DNA of 64,000 bases from an uncultured Oscillospiraceae bacterium (lineage in GTDB: Bacteria; Bacillota; Clostridia; Oscillospirales; Ruminococcaceae), in the NCBI GenBank assembly GCA_900548355.1, contig URKR01000011.1, positions 6,637-70,636 on the forward strand. The letters are read 5' to 3'. Under the pieces are notes generated by a model. It was not told the DNA's origin, ran no database searches, and saw only the letters and a program-made list of their open reading frames with translations. The first letter of the stretch is position 1, and every line of letters starts with the position of its first letter. Made by a program: the position numbers and the translations under genes. Below, one piece after another: positions 54,652-63,899 of the stretch.

Positions 54652-55721
54652 ACTGATTCTCCTTCATGCGCCTTTTTGCTTCTCCACGTACTACACATTA
54701 CGCGCAGACAATTCAAAAAGCAGAGCAGTTCGAATTGATGATACTTGCATAACCGGCACACACATGCTTTTGATCGCGAGAACTCCTGTATTTTGGCTTC
54801 TCGGAACGCTTTTGCATAGAGAGGGTTTTCTCTCAACGCCAAAAATTGTCTTTTTCGCTCTCGAAAGGCCTCGGGGTTTTGTGGATGGCAAAAGTCCTGC
54901 AAAGCAATAAACATAAACGTCGAAACTTCGTACAGCGACAGTGTTTCTCTAAGTTCTGCACGCTCACGGCAGACCACATACTCTTCTATAAGTTTGGACA
55001 CTCTCTGAAAATTGTCTTTCAGGTTCGGATTGTATCTCTTGGTCACCGACCCCTGATTATCCCTGTAATAGTACACCGGCGCATAAACAACCCGAACCCT
55101 TTCTGCTTCTCCAAATGCGAGAAGATTAAAAAATGTGTCTTCCCCGCTTATCACTCCTCTCGGGAAGGATAGGTTGTGTTCTACTAACCATTTGCTTCTA
55201 TACGCCTTTATACACGCACTTGTCGGATTCAATTGCTTATAGACCAATCTGCTTGTCTTTTCTTTCTGATATTTGTTTAATGTCGCACATTGAAACCCTT
55301 GAATTTCATACTTTGAAAAGTCGTAAATTGCCGGCTTTCTCACTGCCAGCAATTCTTTTTCCTTTGCCGAAAGGAATAACAGAATGTCATTGTCTCCTTT
55401 ATATGTTTCCACATACTGTGCATACTGGCTTGCAACAATGTCATCGCCATCGACAAAGCAGATCCACTCGCCTCTGGCCAGAGATATTCCTGTATTTCGC
55501 GCCGCACTCACCCCGTTGTTGTGTTGGTGTACCACATGAATTCTACCATCTTTATCCGCGTATTCGTCGCAGATATCACTCGACCCATCTGTACTGCCAT
55601 CATCAATCAACAGGATTTCAATGTCACGAAGACTTTGCGCCAATACACTTTCGATGCAAGCTTCCAAATACATTGCAACATTATATACCGGGATAATGAA
55701 ACTGACTTTCGGGTTGTTCAT
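54648..55721 (-). CDS. GT2 family glycosyltransferase
   Basis: 357 residues. VSFIIPVYNVAMYLEACIES, LLIDDGSTDGSSDICDEYAD and CFVDGDDIV form the GT-A catalytic core, and GVISGEDTFFNLL gives the acceptor-side ED motif. The C-terminal 60 residues are Cys- and Arg-rich (CVCRLCKYHQFELLCFLNCL), perhaps for membrane association. Soluble otherwise. Overlaps both neighbours by 4 bases. AT-rich codons. Confidence 0.9.
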   Translation of the reverse strand: MNNPKVSFIIPVYNVAMYLEACIESVLAQSLRDIEILLIDDGSTDGSSDICDEYADKDGRIHVVHQHNNGVSAARNTGISLARGEWICFVDGDDIVASQYAQYVETYKGDNDILLFLSAKEKELLAVRKPAIYDFSKYEIQGFQCATLNKYQKEKTSRLVYKQLNPTSACIKAYRSKWLVEHNLSFPRGVISGEDTFFNLLAFGEAERVRVVYAPVYYYRDNQGSVTKRYNPNLKDNFQRVSKLIEEYVVCRERAELRETLSLYEVSTFMFIALQDFCHPQNPEAFRERKRQFLALRENPLYAKAFREAKIQEFSRSKACVCRLCKYHQFELLCFLNCLRVMCSTWRSKKAHEGESV

Positions 55722-56884
55722 CGTATAAGATTCTCCAGTAACTTAATATACTTTTTTCCTACCGACGTATAGGTAAAGTTTTGTATTCTTTCCATTCCAT
55801 TTGCACAAACAACATTTCGCAAATCTTCCATATTTATCATCTTCCTGATCGCCCCCGCCAGTTCCTCCACATTTCCCGGCTCCACAAGCAATCCGTTTTC
55901 CTCGTTGTGGATTAAATCCGGGATTCCGCCGGAGCGGCTTGCTACAATGGGCAATCCGCTGGCCATTGCTTCAAGGAAAACCAAACCAAACCCCTCTACG
56001 CCGCCATCCTTGGCTCGTACCGACGGAGCTGCAAACACATCAGCCGAAGCATAGATTTCCGCCAGCTGGTCGTGCGTCTTTGCTCCCAGAAACTGCACTT
56101 TATCCCCCAGTGGCTTTGCCTGTTCTTGCAGCTGCTCGCGCAGGGGCCCGTCGCCCACAATGACCAACATCGCATCCACCTGCTTCATTGCCTCGATCAG
56201 ATAGGTAACACCCTTCACCTCCGCCAAGCGCCCCACAAACAAAACCACTGGTTTTCCATTTTGCCCAAAGTAATTTTCTTTGCGGTACTCCGGCGAAAAT
56301 TCTTTTGTATCACACCCCATCGGCATAATTTCAATCTGTTTGTCCGAACAGATCTCATTCAAAATGTCTTTAAGCGGCTGCGACACCGTCGTCACCGCCC
56401 CCGCCCGCTGCAGGCACCGGCGTTTGAGCACCTTGAGCACCCCTTGGTTCAGGCTGGTCACATCGCCGCCGTGCCCGGTCACAAGGTACGGCATCTTGAA
56501 AAAGCTTTGCACAATCCCTTGCGGAATCAACCAGTGTGCGTGCACCACATCAAACTGTTTGCGCCGCTTGAAAATATTCCACCACAACGCCGCAAACAGA
56601 AACGGAACCAACAGCGCACGCAACTTCTTTTCTTTGATGCGCGGCACAATCGCCCCCGGGTAACACAGCGTTTCCCACCGATGGACAGGGAAATAGTGGT
56701 ACCGCTCCACATGCAGCCCGCCCATTTCCTCATGATCCTGTGCGCCGGGCGCCGCCGGCACCAACACCGTAATATCAAACTGATTGAGCATGGCGCGCGA
56801 TAAATCATAGACAAAACGCGGTTCCGTGTCCCCTTCCCACCGCGGGAAAGTGGAAGCCGTCACCAGCAATTTCTTCTTTTCCAT
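55718..56884 (-). CDS. GT4 family glycosyltransferase
   Basis: 388 residues from the ATG at 56884 (GAGGGGAG upstream). LLVTASTFPRWEGDTEPRFV, VVHAHWLIPQGIV, VTGHGGDVTSLN, VLFVGRLAEVKGVTYLIEAM and the donor site EGFGLVFLEAMASGLPIVAS with intact E-x7-E. A cytoplasmic retaining transferase of the repeat unit. The first part of the gene has host-like GC-rich codons, the last 45 or so codons are AT-rich, so a recombination edge lies inside it near 55.85-55.9 kb. Confidence 0.93.
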   Translation of the reverse strand: MEKKKLLVTASTFPRWEGDTEPRFVYDLSRAMLNQFDITVLVPAAPGAQDHEEMGGLHVERYHYFPVHRWETLCYPGAIVPRIKEKKLRALLVPFLFAALWWNIFKRRKQFDVVHAHWLIPQGIVQSFFKMPYLVTGHGGDVTSLNQGVLKVLKRRCLQRAGAVTTVSQPLKDILNEICSDKQIEIMPMGCDTKEFSPEYRKENYFGQNGKPVVLFVGRLAEVKGVTYLIEAMKQVDAMLVIVGDGPLREQLQEQAKPLGDKVQFLGAKTHDQLAEIYASADVFAAPSVRAKDGGVEGFGLVFLEAMASGLPIVASRSGGIPDLIHNEENGLLVEPGNVEELAGAIRKMINMEDLRNVVCANGMERIQNFTYTSVGKKYIKLLENLIR

Positions 56885-56932
56885 CCAAATCTCCCCTCTC
56901 TTCTCGGTCGCCACAGGCGCGTCCTTGTTTCC

Positions 56933-59326
56933 TTACACCGTTTTCTCCACCCACACCCCCGTGCAGGTCACCTGCGCCGGGGTGTCTACATGCAGCCGGA
57001 ATTCCACCTCCGGCAAGGTATCCTCCACTGTAAACCGCAGCCGCATCTCGGTCGGGCCGGCGGCGGTCTCAGCGGCAAGGGTCTGCTGGTTGCCGGCCAC
57101 CGCTTCCAGTGTCAGCTGCGCATCCGGCGCTGTTTCCAGCGCAAAGCAGACTTCATATTCCCCCGGCAGCAAGGTACAGTACGGGCCATAGAGCAGATGC
57201 CCTTCAGCGCCCGTACCTACAATGCCGCGCCCTTCCTGGTAGGTTGAAATCTCCGGCGTCGTAAAAAATCTGGTCAGCTCGATCGGCTGCGGCTCCTCCA
57301 GCGAGCGGAGCGTCACCTCGTACTGGTTGCAAGTATAAACCCTGTCTTCAGCGGAATCCGGCACCTCGCCGTAGGTTTCGCGCAGCATCCTGCCGCCCAC
57401 CTCCCCCTCCGCCAGCAGGGTCGCGTCCAGCTCCAGCAGTTTGAGGTCGCGCTCGCTGCCAAGATAGTGGAGCGACCCGTTTTCCTGCAGATAGCGCACA
57501 AGCGCCGCCGGGTCATCCTCCAGCATGCGGACATTTTTGTGGTACACCACCTTAAAAACCGAAGCCGTCTCGGTGTTGGTGGTCAGGTACAGCGTATCGT
57601 CGTCCAGCGTTTGGGCCACTGCCGCGTAGGTGTCCTCTATACCGGCCCACATCGGGGTCAGCAGGAACCCGCGGCACTGAAAAAGCATATACGCTGCGAC
57701 AATGCCGGCGCAGGCCCGCTGCGTCCAGCGGCAGGTGCCGCCCATTTTGCAGCCCACGCGCCGCAGCAGCCGGGGCAGTTCGGCAATTCCATGGGCTGCC
57801 AGCGCAAGTATGAACGGAATGGCCGCGGTCACCCACCGCCGGGACGCCCAGACATGGTCGGCCGAGATGCTCGGCCGCCACAAATAGACAAACAGATTCG
57901 ACCCGCCGATAAAGAAAAACGGCAGCCATGCCTCCCGCGCTGCGCCCTGCCGCACAAAGGTCCGGTAGAGCCCGTACAGCGCAAGCGGGATCGCAAGCAG
58001 GGAGGTATACATACAGAATTCAAACGCTGCGCGGTGGTTAAAATCCTCCGGGTTCAGCAACGGCCGGACCCCGTATGCAAACACGAACAGCACGCAGAGC
58101 GCCGCGCAAAACACACGCATCCCGCGCGGGCTGTCGGCAATGTTCTGGTAGACGTTCGGCAGCACGGCGCGGGGAAACGCCCGCTGCACCGCCCACACCG
58201 CCAGGCAGAGCGCCAGCAAAACCAGATTGCAGACCACCACCTGCGCCAGTACGCCGGCCTGCCAGTGTTCAAAGAAATATGGATAGGAGAACACCCACCC
58301 ATATGCCAGCGACCCTGCCGTGAACGCTGCGTAGACCGCTGCCGTCCGCGCCAGATACCCGGCATGCGGGCGCCGGCAGGCCAGTTCGTACAGCACAAAC
58401 ACCAAAAAGCCCGCCCCCAACAGGTAGGTGTCGATCCGCACAAAGGTGCCGTAGCCAAGTAAAACGCCCGCCAGCCAGGCGTCAGCCGGCCGTTTTGCCC
58501 GCCAGCCTTCCCAAAGTACCCGGAGCGCCGCAAACAAAAGCAGCTGGCAAAGCAACTCGGTCTGGGTGATCCGCGCCCCCCAGAGCTGGGCCGGGTTCAC
58601 CAGCAAAAACGCGGTGAACAGGGTGGCCGCCTTGCCGCCATAGAGCGGTTTCACCAGCGCATAGGCCGCCGCCAGGCAAAGCAGCCCGGTGACGCCGTTC
58701 ACCCGCACCGCCGCGCCGATCCCGCCCAGGTCATACCCCACGGCGAGCATGGCGGGCAGTACCGGCAGGAACTGCGGCACCACCTGGCCGACATCGTTTG
58801 TCAGCCCGTATTCATACGCAGAGTAAAGGGCCGGGTAATCCAGCCTCGCAACGCCGGACAGCGCGGCATAGTGCTGCACCATATACGGGTCGGATGCATA
58901 CTGGAAGGAGCCGGTTTCAGCAATATGGATGGCATTGATCAGGTAAAGCCCCGGGTCCCGCCCACCGGACAAATAGGTCGTCGGGAAGCAAAAATACAAT
59001 ACCGCTGCCACGCCGAGCAGGACAAGCAGCCCGACGGGAAGCGGTACCGAAAGCAGCGCACGGAGCTTGGCCCCGACGCCGGTATGACGATGATGAAACG
59101 GCAGGCAGAGCGCCAGCTCCCCCGCCAGAAGAATGGTCAGTGCAGGCAGGCTGTATACCCCCAGGCAAGCCAGTATCGTCGCATTGGCCCCCATCCAGAG
59201 ATAGCTGCACACCACCGCCAGGAAAACCGGCCGCCATGTCAGGCGCCGGTTTTCCGATGCAGATGCGGCGAACCAGATTCCGTTGCAGACCGTTGCCAGC
59301 GCGACCGCCGCCCACAGGATGGCCAT
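56933..59326 (-). CDS. GT-C-like multi-pass membrane glycosyltransferase
   Basis: 797 residues from the ATG at 59326 (GGAGA upstream; 59350 is an alternative). About 13 membrane helices; LSGGRDPGLYLINAIHIAET supplies the GT39-type acidic loop (GGRDPG). The last 220 residues are outside and include LYGPYCTLLPGEYEVCFALE and VEFRLHVDTPA, the same module as in the 1030-codon frame at 46.7-49.8 kb. GC-rich host-like codons throughout. It likely decorates or polymerises the exopolysaccharide on the outer face. Confidence 0.78.
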   Translation of the reverse strand: MAILWAAVALATVCNGIWFAASASENRRLTWRPVFLAVVCSYLWMGANATILACLGVYSLPALTILLAGELALCLPFHHRHTGVGAKLRALLSVPLPVGLLVLLGVAAVLYFCFPTTYLSGGRDPGLYLINAIHIAETGSFQYASDPYMVQHYAALSGVARLDYPALYSAYEYGLTNDVGQVVPQFLPVLPAMLAVGYDLGGIGAAVRVNGVTGLLCLAAAYALVKPLYGGKAATLFTAFLLVNPAQLWGARITQTELLCQLLLFAALRVLWEGWRAKRPADAWLAGVLLGYGTFVRIDTYLLGAGFLVFVLYELACRRPHAGYLARTAAVYAAFTAGSLAYGWVFSYPYFFEHWQAGVLAQVVVCNLVLLALCLAVWAVQRAFPRAVLPNVYQNIADSPRGMRVFCAALCVLFVFAYGVRPLLNPEDFNHRAAFEFCMYTSLLAIPLALYGLYRTFVRQGAAREAWLPFFFIGGSNLFVYLWRPSISADHVWASRRWVTAAIPFILALAAHGIAELPRLLRRVGCKMGGTCRWTQRACAGIVAAYMLFQCRGFLLTPMWAGIEDTYAAVAQTLDDDTLYLTTNTETASVFKVVYHKNVRMLEDDPAALVRYLQENGSLHYLGSERDLKLLELDATLLAEGEVGGRMLRETYGEVPDSAEDRVYTCNQYEVTLRSLEEPQPIELTRFFTTPEISTYQEGRGIVGTGAEGHLLYGPYCTLLPGEYEVCFALETAPDAQLTLEAVAGNQQTLAAETAAGPTEMRLRFTVEDTLPEVEFRLHVDTPAQVTCTGVWVEKTV

Positions 59327-59401
59327 AGGATCTCCTTTCCTTCCAGACACAGCCCGCAGCCTTGGGGGCAGCCGGGCACAGCCCGGCTACGGGAAGCAAC
59401 C

Positions 59402-60586
59402 TCAATCGCGGGCATAGAGATCGCGGGTATAGACCTTGTGCTGCACATCAGACAGTTCCGCACTGAACCGGTTGGCCACAATCACATCACAGGCTTCCTT
59501 GAAATACCCAAGGTCATGGGTGACCGGCGAATGGAAGAAGGTTTCCTCTTCGAGAGTCGGCTCATATACGAGCACCTCGACCCCCTTCGCCTTGATCCGC
59601 TTCATGATCCCCTGGATGCTCGACTGACGGAAATTGTCCGAATTTGCTTTCATGGTCAGCCGGTAAATGCCAACCCGCTGCGGGTTGGCCGCCAGGATGC
59701 GCTCGGCAATATAATCCTTGCGGGTTCGGTTGGACTCCACCACGGCGCGGATCAGCGTTTCCGGCACATCGGCATAGTTGGCCAGCAGCTGCTTGGTATC
59801 TTTGGGCAGGCAGTATCCGCCGTAACCAAAGCTCGGGTTGTTGTAAAAGTTGCCGATGCGCGGGTCCAGGCAGACACCCTCAATAATATCGCGGGTGCGC
59901 AGGCCGTGCATCTCGGCATAGGTATCCAGCTCGTTGAAATAGCTGACCCGCAGCGCCAGGTAGGTGTTGGCAAACAGCTTGATCGCCTCCGCCTCGGTCA
60001 GGCCGGGGAAAAGGGTCGGCACGTTCTCGTCCAGCGCGCCTTCGGCCAGCAGGCCGGCGAATTCCCGGGCCCGGCGCAGCATTTCAGGGTCGCTGCCATC
60101 ACAGCCGACAACAATGCGGCTCGGATGCAGGTTGTCATACAATGCATGCCCCTCACGCAAAAATTCCGGGCTGAACAGGATGTTCCTGTGCCCCGCACGC
60201 TCCTGCAGCGACCGGGTATAGCCAACCGGTACCGTCGATTTGATCACGATGGTCGCGTCCGGCGCATACTGCAGCGCCATGCCCAGCGCCGCTTCCACGC
60301 TTGAAGTATCGAAGTAGTTCAATTTCGGGTCATAGTTGGTCGGCGTTGAAATCACAATGATGTCCGCGCCGGTATAAGCCGCCTTCTGATCCGTCGTGGC
60401 ATGCAGCTGCAGCGGCTTGTTTGCAAGATAATCTTCCATCTCCGCATCCACGATCGGAGACTTTTTCTCGTTGATGCACGCCACCTTTTCCGGCACAATA
60501 TCGAGCGCCGTCACCGTATGGTGCTGCGCAAGCAGCACCGCAATCGACAAACCGACATAGCCGGTTCCTGCAACCGTAATCTTCAT
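59402..60586 (-). CDS. UDP-glucose 6-dehydrogenase family (nucleotide sugar dehydrogenase)
   Basis: 394 residues. NAD site [56 protein letters not shown] (Lys203) and the catalytic cysteine in [11 protein letters not shown] (Cys259). Length fits Ugd. It oxidises UDP-glucose (or a related UDP-hexose) to the uronic acid, so the exopolysaccharide probably contains glucuronic acid or a product of it. Overlaps the upstream GT2 gene by 4 bases. Confidence 0.94.
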   Translation of the reverse strand: MKITVAGTGYVGLSIAVLLAQHHTVTALDIVPEKVACINEKKSPIVDAEMEDYLANKPLQLHATTDQKAAYTGADIIVISTPTNYDPKLNYFDTSSVEAALGMALQYAPDATIVIKSTVPVGYTRSLQERAGHRNILFSPEFLREGHALYDNLHPSRIVVGCDGSDPEMLRRAREFAGLLAEGALDENVPTLFPGLTEAEAIKLFANTYLALRVSYFNELDTYAEMHGLRTRDIIEGVCLDPRIGNFYNNPSFGYGGYCLPKDTKQLLANYADVPETLIRAVVESNRTRKDYIAERILAANPQRVGIYRLTMKANSDNFRQSSIQGIMKRIKAKGVEVLVYEPTLEEETFFHSPVTHDLGYFKEACDVIVANRFSAELSDVQHKVYTRDLYARD

Positions 60587-61614
60587 ACCAACGCTTTCTC
60601 CCTTTGCTCATCTTCCGCCCGGCCGGCCGCCGCGCCTTTGCTGTCCGTGTCCCGCAGCAGGTCCGGCGCATCCGGCCGCTCGCAGTCCGCCTTGCGCACA
60701 CGGTACTGGATATCTTCCAGCAGTTTCCGGTTTTGGGCAATCATATCCGCCTGCAGGCCCATAAAAATCGTCTGAGCCCCGATAATCATCAGCGCCACGG
60801 CCAACAGCAGGCTCTGAATCCGCCCGCTGCCGTCCCCGCCGAGATAGAATACCACAAACCGCAGCCCAATCAGCACCCCGATCAGGAAGAAGATCGCGCC
60901 GATGGTGCAGAAGAAACGCAGGGGCTTGTACATCATGAAGCTGCGGATAATCACCGTTGCGCTGCGTTTCATGTACGCCCACATGCTTTTGAAGAGCCGG
61001 CTCTTCCGCAGTTCGGGGTTGGTGCGGATCGGCACGCTTGTCATGGCGATCTTGTTTTGCCCCGCCTGGATAATCGTTTCCAGCGTATAGGTATACTCAT
61101 TGGTTACATTCAGGCGCAGCGCCGCTTCCCGGCTGTAGGCGCGGAACCCGCTCGGTGCGTCGGGGATATCACTGTTGGATGCCTGGCGCACCACCCAGCT
61201 GCCAAAATGCTGGAATTTCTTTTTCTTCCAGCTGAAATGTTCCGTCGCATCAATCGGACGCTCGCCAATCACAATGTCGGTTTTCCCTTCAAGGATCGGG
61301 CGGACAAGCTTGGCGATGTCCGGGCCGTAATACTGGTCGTCCGCGTCGGTGTTGACGATGATGTCCGCCCCAAGATGCAGGCAGGCGTCCAGCCCGGCCA
61401 TAAAGCCGCGTGCCAGCCCCTTGTTGCGCTTGAAACTGACAATGTGGTTCACCCCAAGGCGCCGCGCCTCCGCCACGGTGCCGTCGCTGCTGCCGTCGTT
61501 GATGATCAGGGTTTCAATCTCATCAATGCCGTCAATCTGCCTGGGCAGGTGTTCCAGCGCCACATGGAGCGTTTTTTCCTCATTATAGCAGGGAATCTGG
61601 ATAATCAATTTCAT
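60583..61614 (-). CDS. GT2 polyprenyl-phosphate glycosyltransferase with two C-terminal membrane helices
   Basis: 343 residues from the ATG at 61614 (AGAGG upstream); a longer frame to 61710 is not supported. [44 protein letters not shown] and the two helices near residues 235-258 and 270-295 match DPM1/GtrB-like enzymes. It loads a sugar onto undecaprenyl phosphate for the GT-C enzymes downstream. First gene of the exopolysaccharide operon; a MITE-like element sits in its leader. Confidence 0.92.
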   Translation of the reverse strand: MKLIIQIPCYNEEKTLHVALEHLPRQIDGIDEIETLIINDGSSDGTVAEARRLGVNHIVSFKRNKGLARGFMAGLDACLHLGADIIVNTDADDQYYGPDIAKLVRPILEGKTDIVIGERPIDATEHFSWKKKKFQHFGSWVVRQASNSDIPDAPSGFRAYSREAALRLNVTNEYTYTLETIIQAGQNKIAMTSVPIRTNPELRKSRLFKSMWAYMKRSATVIIRSFMMYKPLRFFCTIGAIFFLIGVLIGLRFVVFYLGGDGSGRIQSLLLAVALMIIGAQTIFMGLQADMIAQNRKLLEDIQYRVRKADCERPDAPDLLRDTDSKGAAAGRAEDEQREKALV

Positions 61615-61710
61615 ATACACGAACCTCTTTCGCGGGGGTAGGGGCAATCTTGCTCCCATTCGGGCTGGCGGCTGCCCCTGCGCATTTGCCGGGGGTAAGA
61701 AACCGCACAC

Positions 61711-61908
61711 TCCTAAGGCGTATCTGATACATCAAACGTGCCGGAAAATTTGCGAAAAGGCAGCGGATGCAGAGCGCGGAGCCGCAGGAATACTGCAGTA
61801 TTCCCAGGTTGGGCAACGCAGCAGGCACTGCCCCCTCACAGGATTAGACGACGCCGGGGATTTTTCAGATACACCCTAATAATAGTTTCAGATACACCCT
61901 AATAATAG
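61711..61908. repeat. family B MITE-like element, copy 1, with terminal inverted repeats
   Basis: Left end CTAAGGCGTATCTGA and right end TCAGATACACCCTAA are imperfect inverted repeats. The body 61711-61832 matches 63751-63880. The right end TTTCAGATACACCCTAATAATAG (23 bases) is duplicated in perfect tandem (61863-61885, 61886-61908). It lies between the -10 of the leftward operon promoter and the first gene, so it is part of the transcribed leader. No coding potential. Confidence 0.7.
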
Positions 61909-61921
61909 AGAGAATATTTTC

Positions 61922-61950
61922 AGTATAACACGGGGTATATCGTTCGTCAA
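61922..61950 (-). promoter_or_regulatory. promoter of the leftward exopolysaccharide operon
   Basis: Minus strand TTGACG (61945-61950), 17 bases, TATACT (61922-61927). The spacer contains ATACCCC, a motif repeated twice in the leader of the divergent operon. Transcript leader would be about 300 bases because of the inserted repeat element. Confidence 0.7.
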
Positions 61951-61974
61951 TTGCCACCCTTATCAAAACAAAGG

Positions 61975-62015
61975 CCCCTGCACGCGGAAAATTTAGGAAT
62001 TTCTCCGCGCAGGGG
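61975..62015. terminator. strong hairpin between the divergent promoters
   Basis: CCCCTGCACGCGGA (61975-61988) pairs with TCCGCGCAGGGG (62004-62015) with one bulged base and is followed by TTTCT on +, preceded by AAAACAAAGG. It lies upstream of both promoters, so it is not placed to end either operon; it may insulate them or belong to a short antisense or leader RNA. Apart from the features listed, 61615-62177 holds nothing recognised. Confidence 0.5.
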
Positions 62016-62052
62016 TTTCTGCCTTGTTTCCGGCCAAACCGGCGGCGCGGAT

Positions 62053-62081
62053 TTGACAAGCATTTCCAGAAAGAATATACT
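62053..62081 (+). promoter_or_regulatory. promoter of the rightward coiled-coil/GT4 operon
   Basis: TTGACA (62053-62058), 17 bases, TATACT (62076-62081). The 90-base leader has ATACCCC at 62096-62102 and 62134-62140, forming with GGGTTATACC an imperfect inverted arrangement. Confidence 0.75.
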
Positions 62082-62177
62082 GAGACAAGCGGGTTATACC
62101 CCTGGTAAATTCAAGCGGTTTACTCCCTGTAGTATACCCCGCCGCCGAATCCGAAACAATCGATTGGAGGTTCACCG

Positions 62178-62654
62178 ATGCGCGTCCAAGCCAAAATTGA
62201 CAGCCAGGCACTCTTGGCCCAGTGGGATCGGGAGATCGCCGCCAACGGCTATACCTGCGAGCTCACCAGTTTCAGCGACATCCCGCTGCCGCAGAACGAA
62301 AACGCCATCCCGGTGGAGGCCTTTTCCCGCGATGTCCTTGAAGAACAGCTTGCCTGCCTGCAGATGGGCGAGGAGATCCAAGCTTTCCGCCCGCTGCCCA
62401 ACCACGGCCTCAAACTGCTGGTCAAGCGGGTACTGCGCAAACTCATGAAATTTTACATCGAGCCGATTACCCGGGATATCACCGATTTTCACCGTTCCTG
62501 CGTCCTTGCAATGTCCCAGCTTCGCAACGCAGCCGTGGACCAGCGCCACCAGGCCGAAGAGCAGGCCAAGCGGATTGAAGATCTTGAACAGACTGTCGCC
62601 GCGCTCAAAGCCCAGCTCCAGGCGCTGCAGCAAGCGAAGGAGGCGCAGAAATGA
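62178..62654 (+). CDS. coiled-coil protein of a glycan locus, unknown function
   Basis: 158 residues; ATG after TTGGAGG. N-terminal half with FSDIPLPQNENAIPVEAFSR and a basic region LKLLVKRVLRKLMKFYIEPI that may touch the membrane, then a C-terminal coiled coil (about residues 110-158, RIEDLEQTVAALKAQLQALQ). Similar short proteins precede glycosyltransferases and methyltransferases in surface-polysaccharide clusters, where the coiled coil may act as scaffold or chain-length ruler. Its stop overlaps the GT4 start (ATGA). Confidence 0.65.
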   Translation: MRVQAKIDSQALLAQWDREIAANGYTCELTSFSDIPLPQNENAIPVEAFSRDVLEEQLACLQMGEEIQAFRPLPNHGLKLLVKRVLRKLMKFYIEPITRDITDFHRSCVLAMSQLRNAAVDQRHQAEEQAKRIEDLEQTVAALKAQLQALQQAKEAQK

Positions 62655-63721
62655 GGATAGTACAGCTTCTTCCTTCGGCCGCGTTCGGTGACGCTGTGGG
62701 CAACAACGCCCTGGCGATTCAAACAATTCTGCGCGAAAGCGGGTATGAAACCGGCCTCTACGCCCTGGATATTGACAAACGGCTGCCCAAAGGCGCCGTG
62801 CTGCCGCTTAAAAAGATGGGCCACCTTGGCAAAGAGGATATCCTTCTTTACCACATGGCAATCGGCTCTGAACTCAATGACCGGCTGCCCAGCTTCGGCG
62901 GGCGGCTTGTGGTTCAATACCACAACATCACGCCGGCCAAATTTTTCCTGCCGTATGACTTCAATTCCTACTCGATCTGCGCCTGGGGCCGCCGCCAGCT
63001 GCGCGCCATGGCAGGCCAGCCCGCGCTCTGCATCGCAGTATCGGATTACAACAAGCAGGACCTGCGCGAAGCCGGCTTCACCTGCCCGATTGAAGTCTGT
63101 CCCATCCTGATCCCGTTTGAAGATTACGACAAGGCCCCCAACCAGGCCGTGCTGGACCGCTACCGCGATGATTGGGTTAACCTGATCTTTGTCGGGCGGG
63201 TTGCGCCGCACAAACACCAGGAGGATATCATCCGCGCCTTTGCCTGGTACAAAAAGCACCTGAACCCCAAAAGCCGGCTGTTCCTTGTGGGCAGCGGCAA
63301 CACCGAGCGCTACAACCAGCGGCTTTCCGCCTATGTTGAAGCGCTCGGCGTACAGGATGTCATCTTCCCCGGGCACATCAAGTTCGATGAAATCCTCGCC
63401 TATTACCACCTGGCCGATGTCTTTGTCTGCATGAGCGAGCACGAAGGTTTCTGCGTACCGCTTGCCGAAGCCATGCATTTCCAGGTGCCCATTGTGGCGC
63501 GGGCCACCTCTGCCATTCCCGGCACGCTGGACGGCTCCGGCGTGCTCCTGCCGGATAACGACCCGGTGCGCGCCGCCCTCGCAATCCACCACCTTGTGCA
63601 GGACAAAGCGCTGCGCGCCCAGGTGATCGAAAGCCAGAACTGTCGCCTGCAAGACTTCCAGTACGAGGCCGTCAAGGCCCGCCTGCTCAAAATCCTGCAA
63701 ACCTTCGCCAGCCAGTCCTAA
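62651..63721 (+). CDS. GT4 family glycosyltransferase
   Basis: 356 residues. N-terminal MRIVQLLPSAAFGDAVGNNA, LVVQYHNITPAKFFLPYDF, then the GT-B second domain NLIFVGRVAPHKHQEDIIRA, LFLVGSGN and the donor site MSEHEGFCVPLAEAMHFQVP with E-x7-E. Cytoplasmic, soluble. Operon with the coiled-coil protein; the operon may continue beyond the window, although repeats follow immediately. Confidence 0.92.
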   Translation: MRIVQLLPSAAFGDAVGNNALAIQTILRESGYETGLYALDIDKRLPKGAVLPLKKMGHLGKEDILLYHMAIGSELNDRLPSFGGRLVVQYHNITPAKFFLPYDFNSYSICAWGRRQLRAMAGQPALCIAVSDYNKQDLREAGFTCPIEVCPILIPFEDYDKAPNQAVLDRYRDDWVNLIFVGRVAPHKHQEDIIRAFAWYKKHLNPKSRLFLVGSGNTERYNQRLSAYVEALGVQDVIFPGHIKFDEILAYYHLADVFVCMSEHEGFCVPLAEAMHFQVPIVARATSAIPGTLDGSGVLLPDNDPVRAALAIHHLVQDKALRAQVIESQNCRLQDFQYEAVKARLLKILQTFASQS

Positions 63722-63750
63722 CAACCGGCAAGGGCGTGTTGCAAAACAAC

Positions 63751-63880
63751 TCCAGGACGTATCTGATAAATCCAAAGTACTGGAAAATTCGCGAAAAGAT
63801 ACCGAATGCAAGGCGCGAAACCGCAGGAATGCTTTGTGCATTGTCTATTCCAAGGTTAAGCAACGCAGCAGGCGCTGCTC
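63751..63880. repeat. family B MITE-like element, copy 2
   Basis: Begins CGTATCTGATAAATC near 63758 and shares GGAAAATT-GCGAAAAG, CCGCAGGAAT and GCAACGCAGCAGGC with the copy at 61711-61832 in the same orientation. The right inverted terminus of copy 1 is missing; a family A element follows 19 bases later. Confidence 0.68.
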
Positions 63881-63899
63881 AGATTGTCGAAAAAGTATA

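Noticed and set aside
46750..61614. Complete Wzx/Wzy capsule locus
   Set aside because: The flippase is clear, but no initiating phosphoglycosyltransferase, chain-length regulator or certain Wzy polymerase is present in the window, so only an exopolysaccharide operon is claimed.
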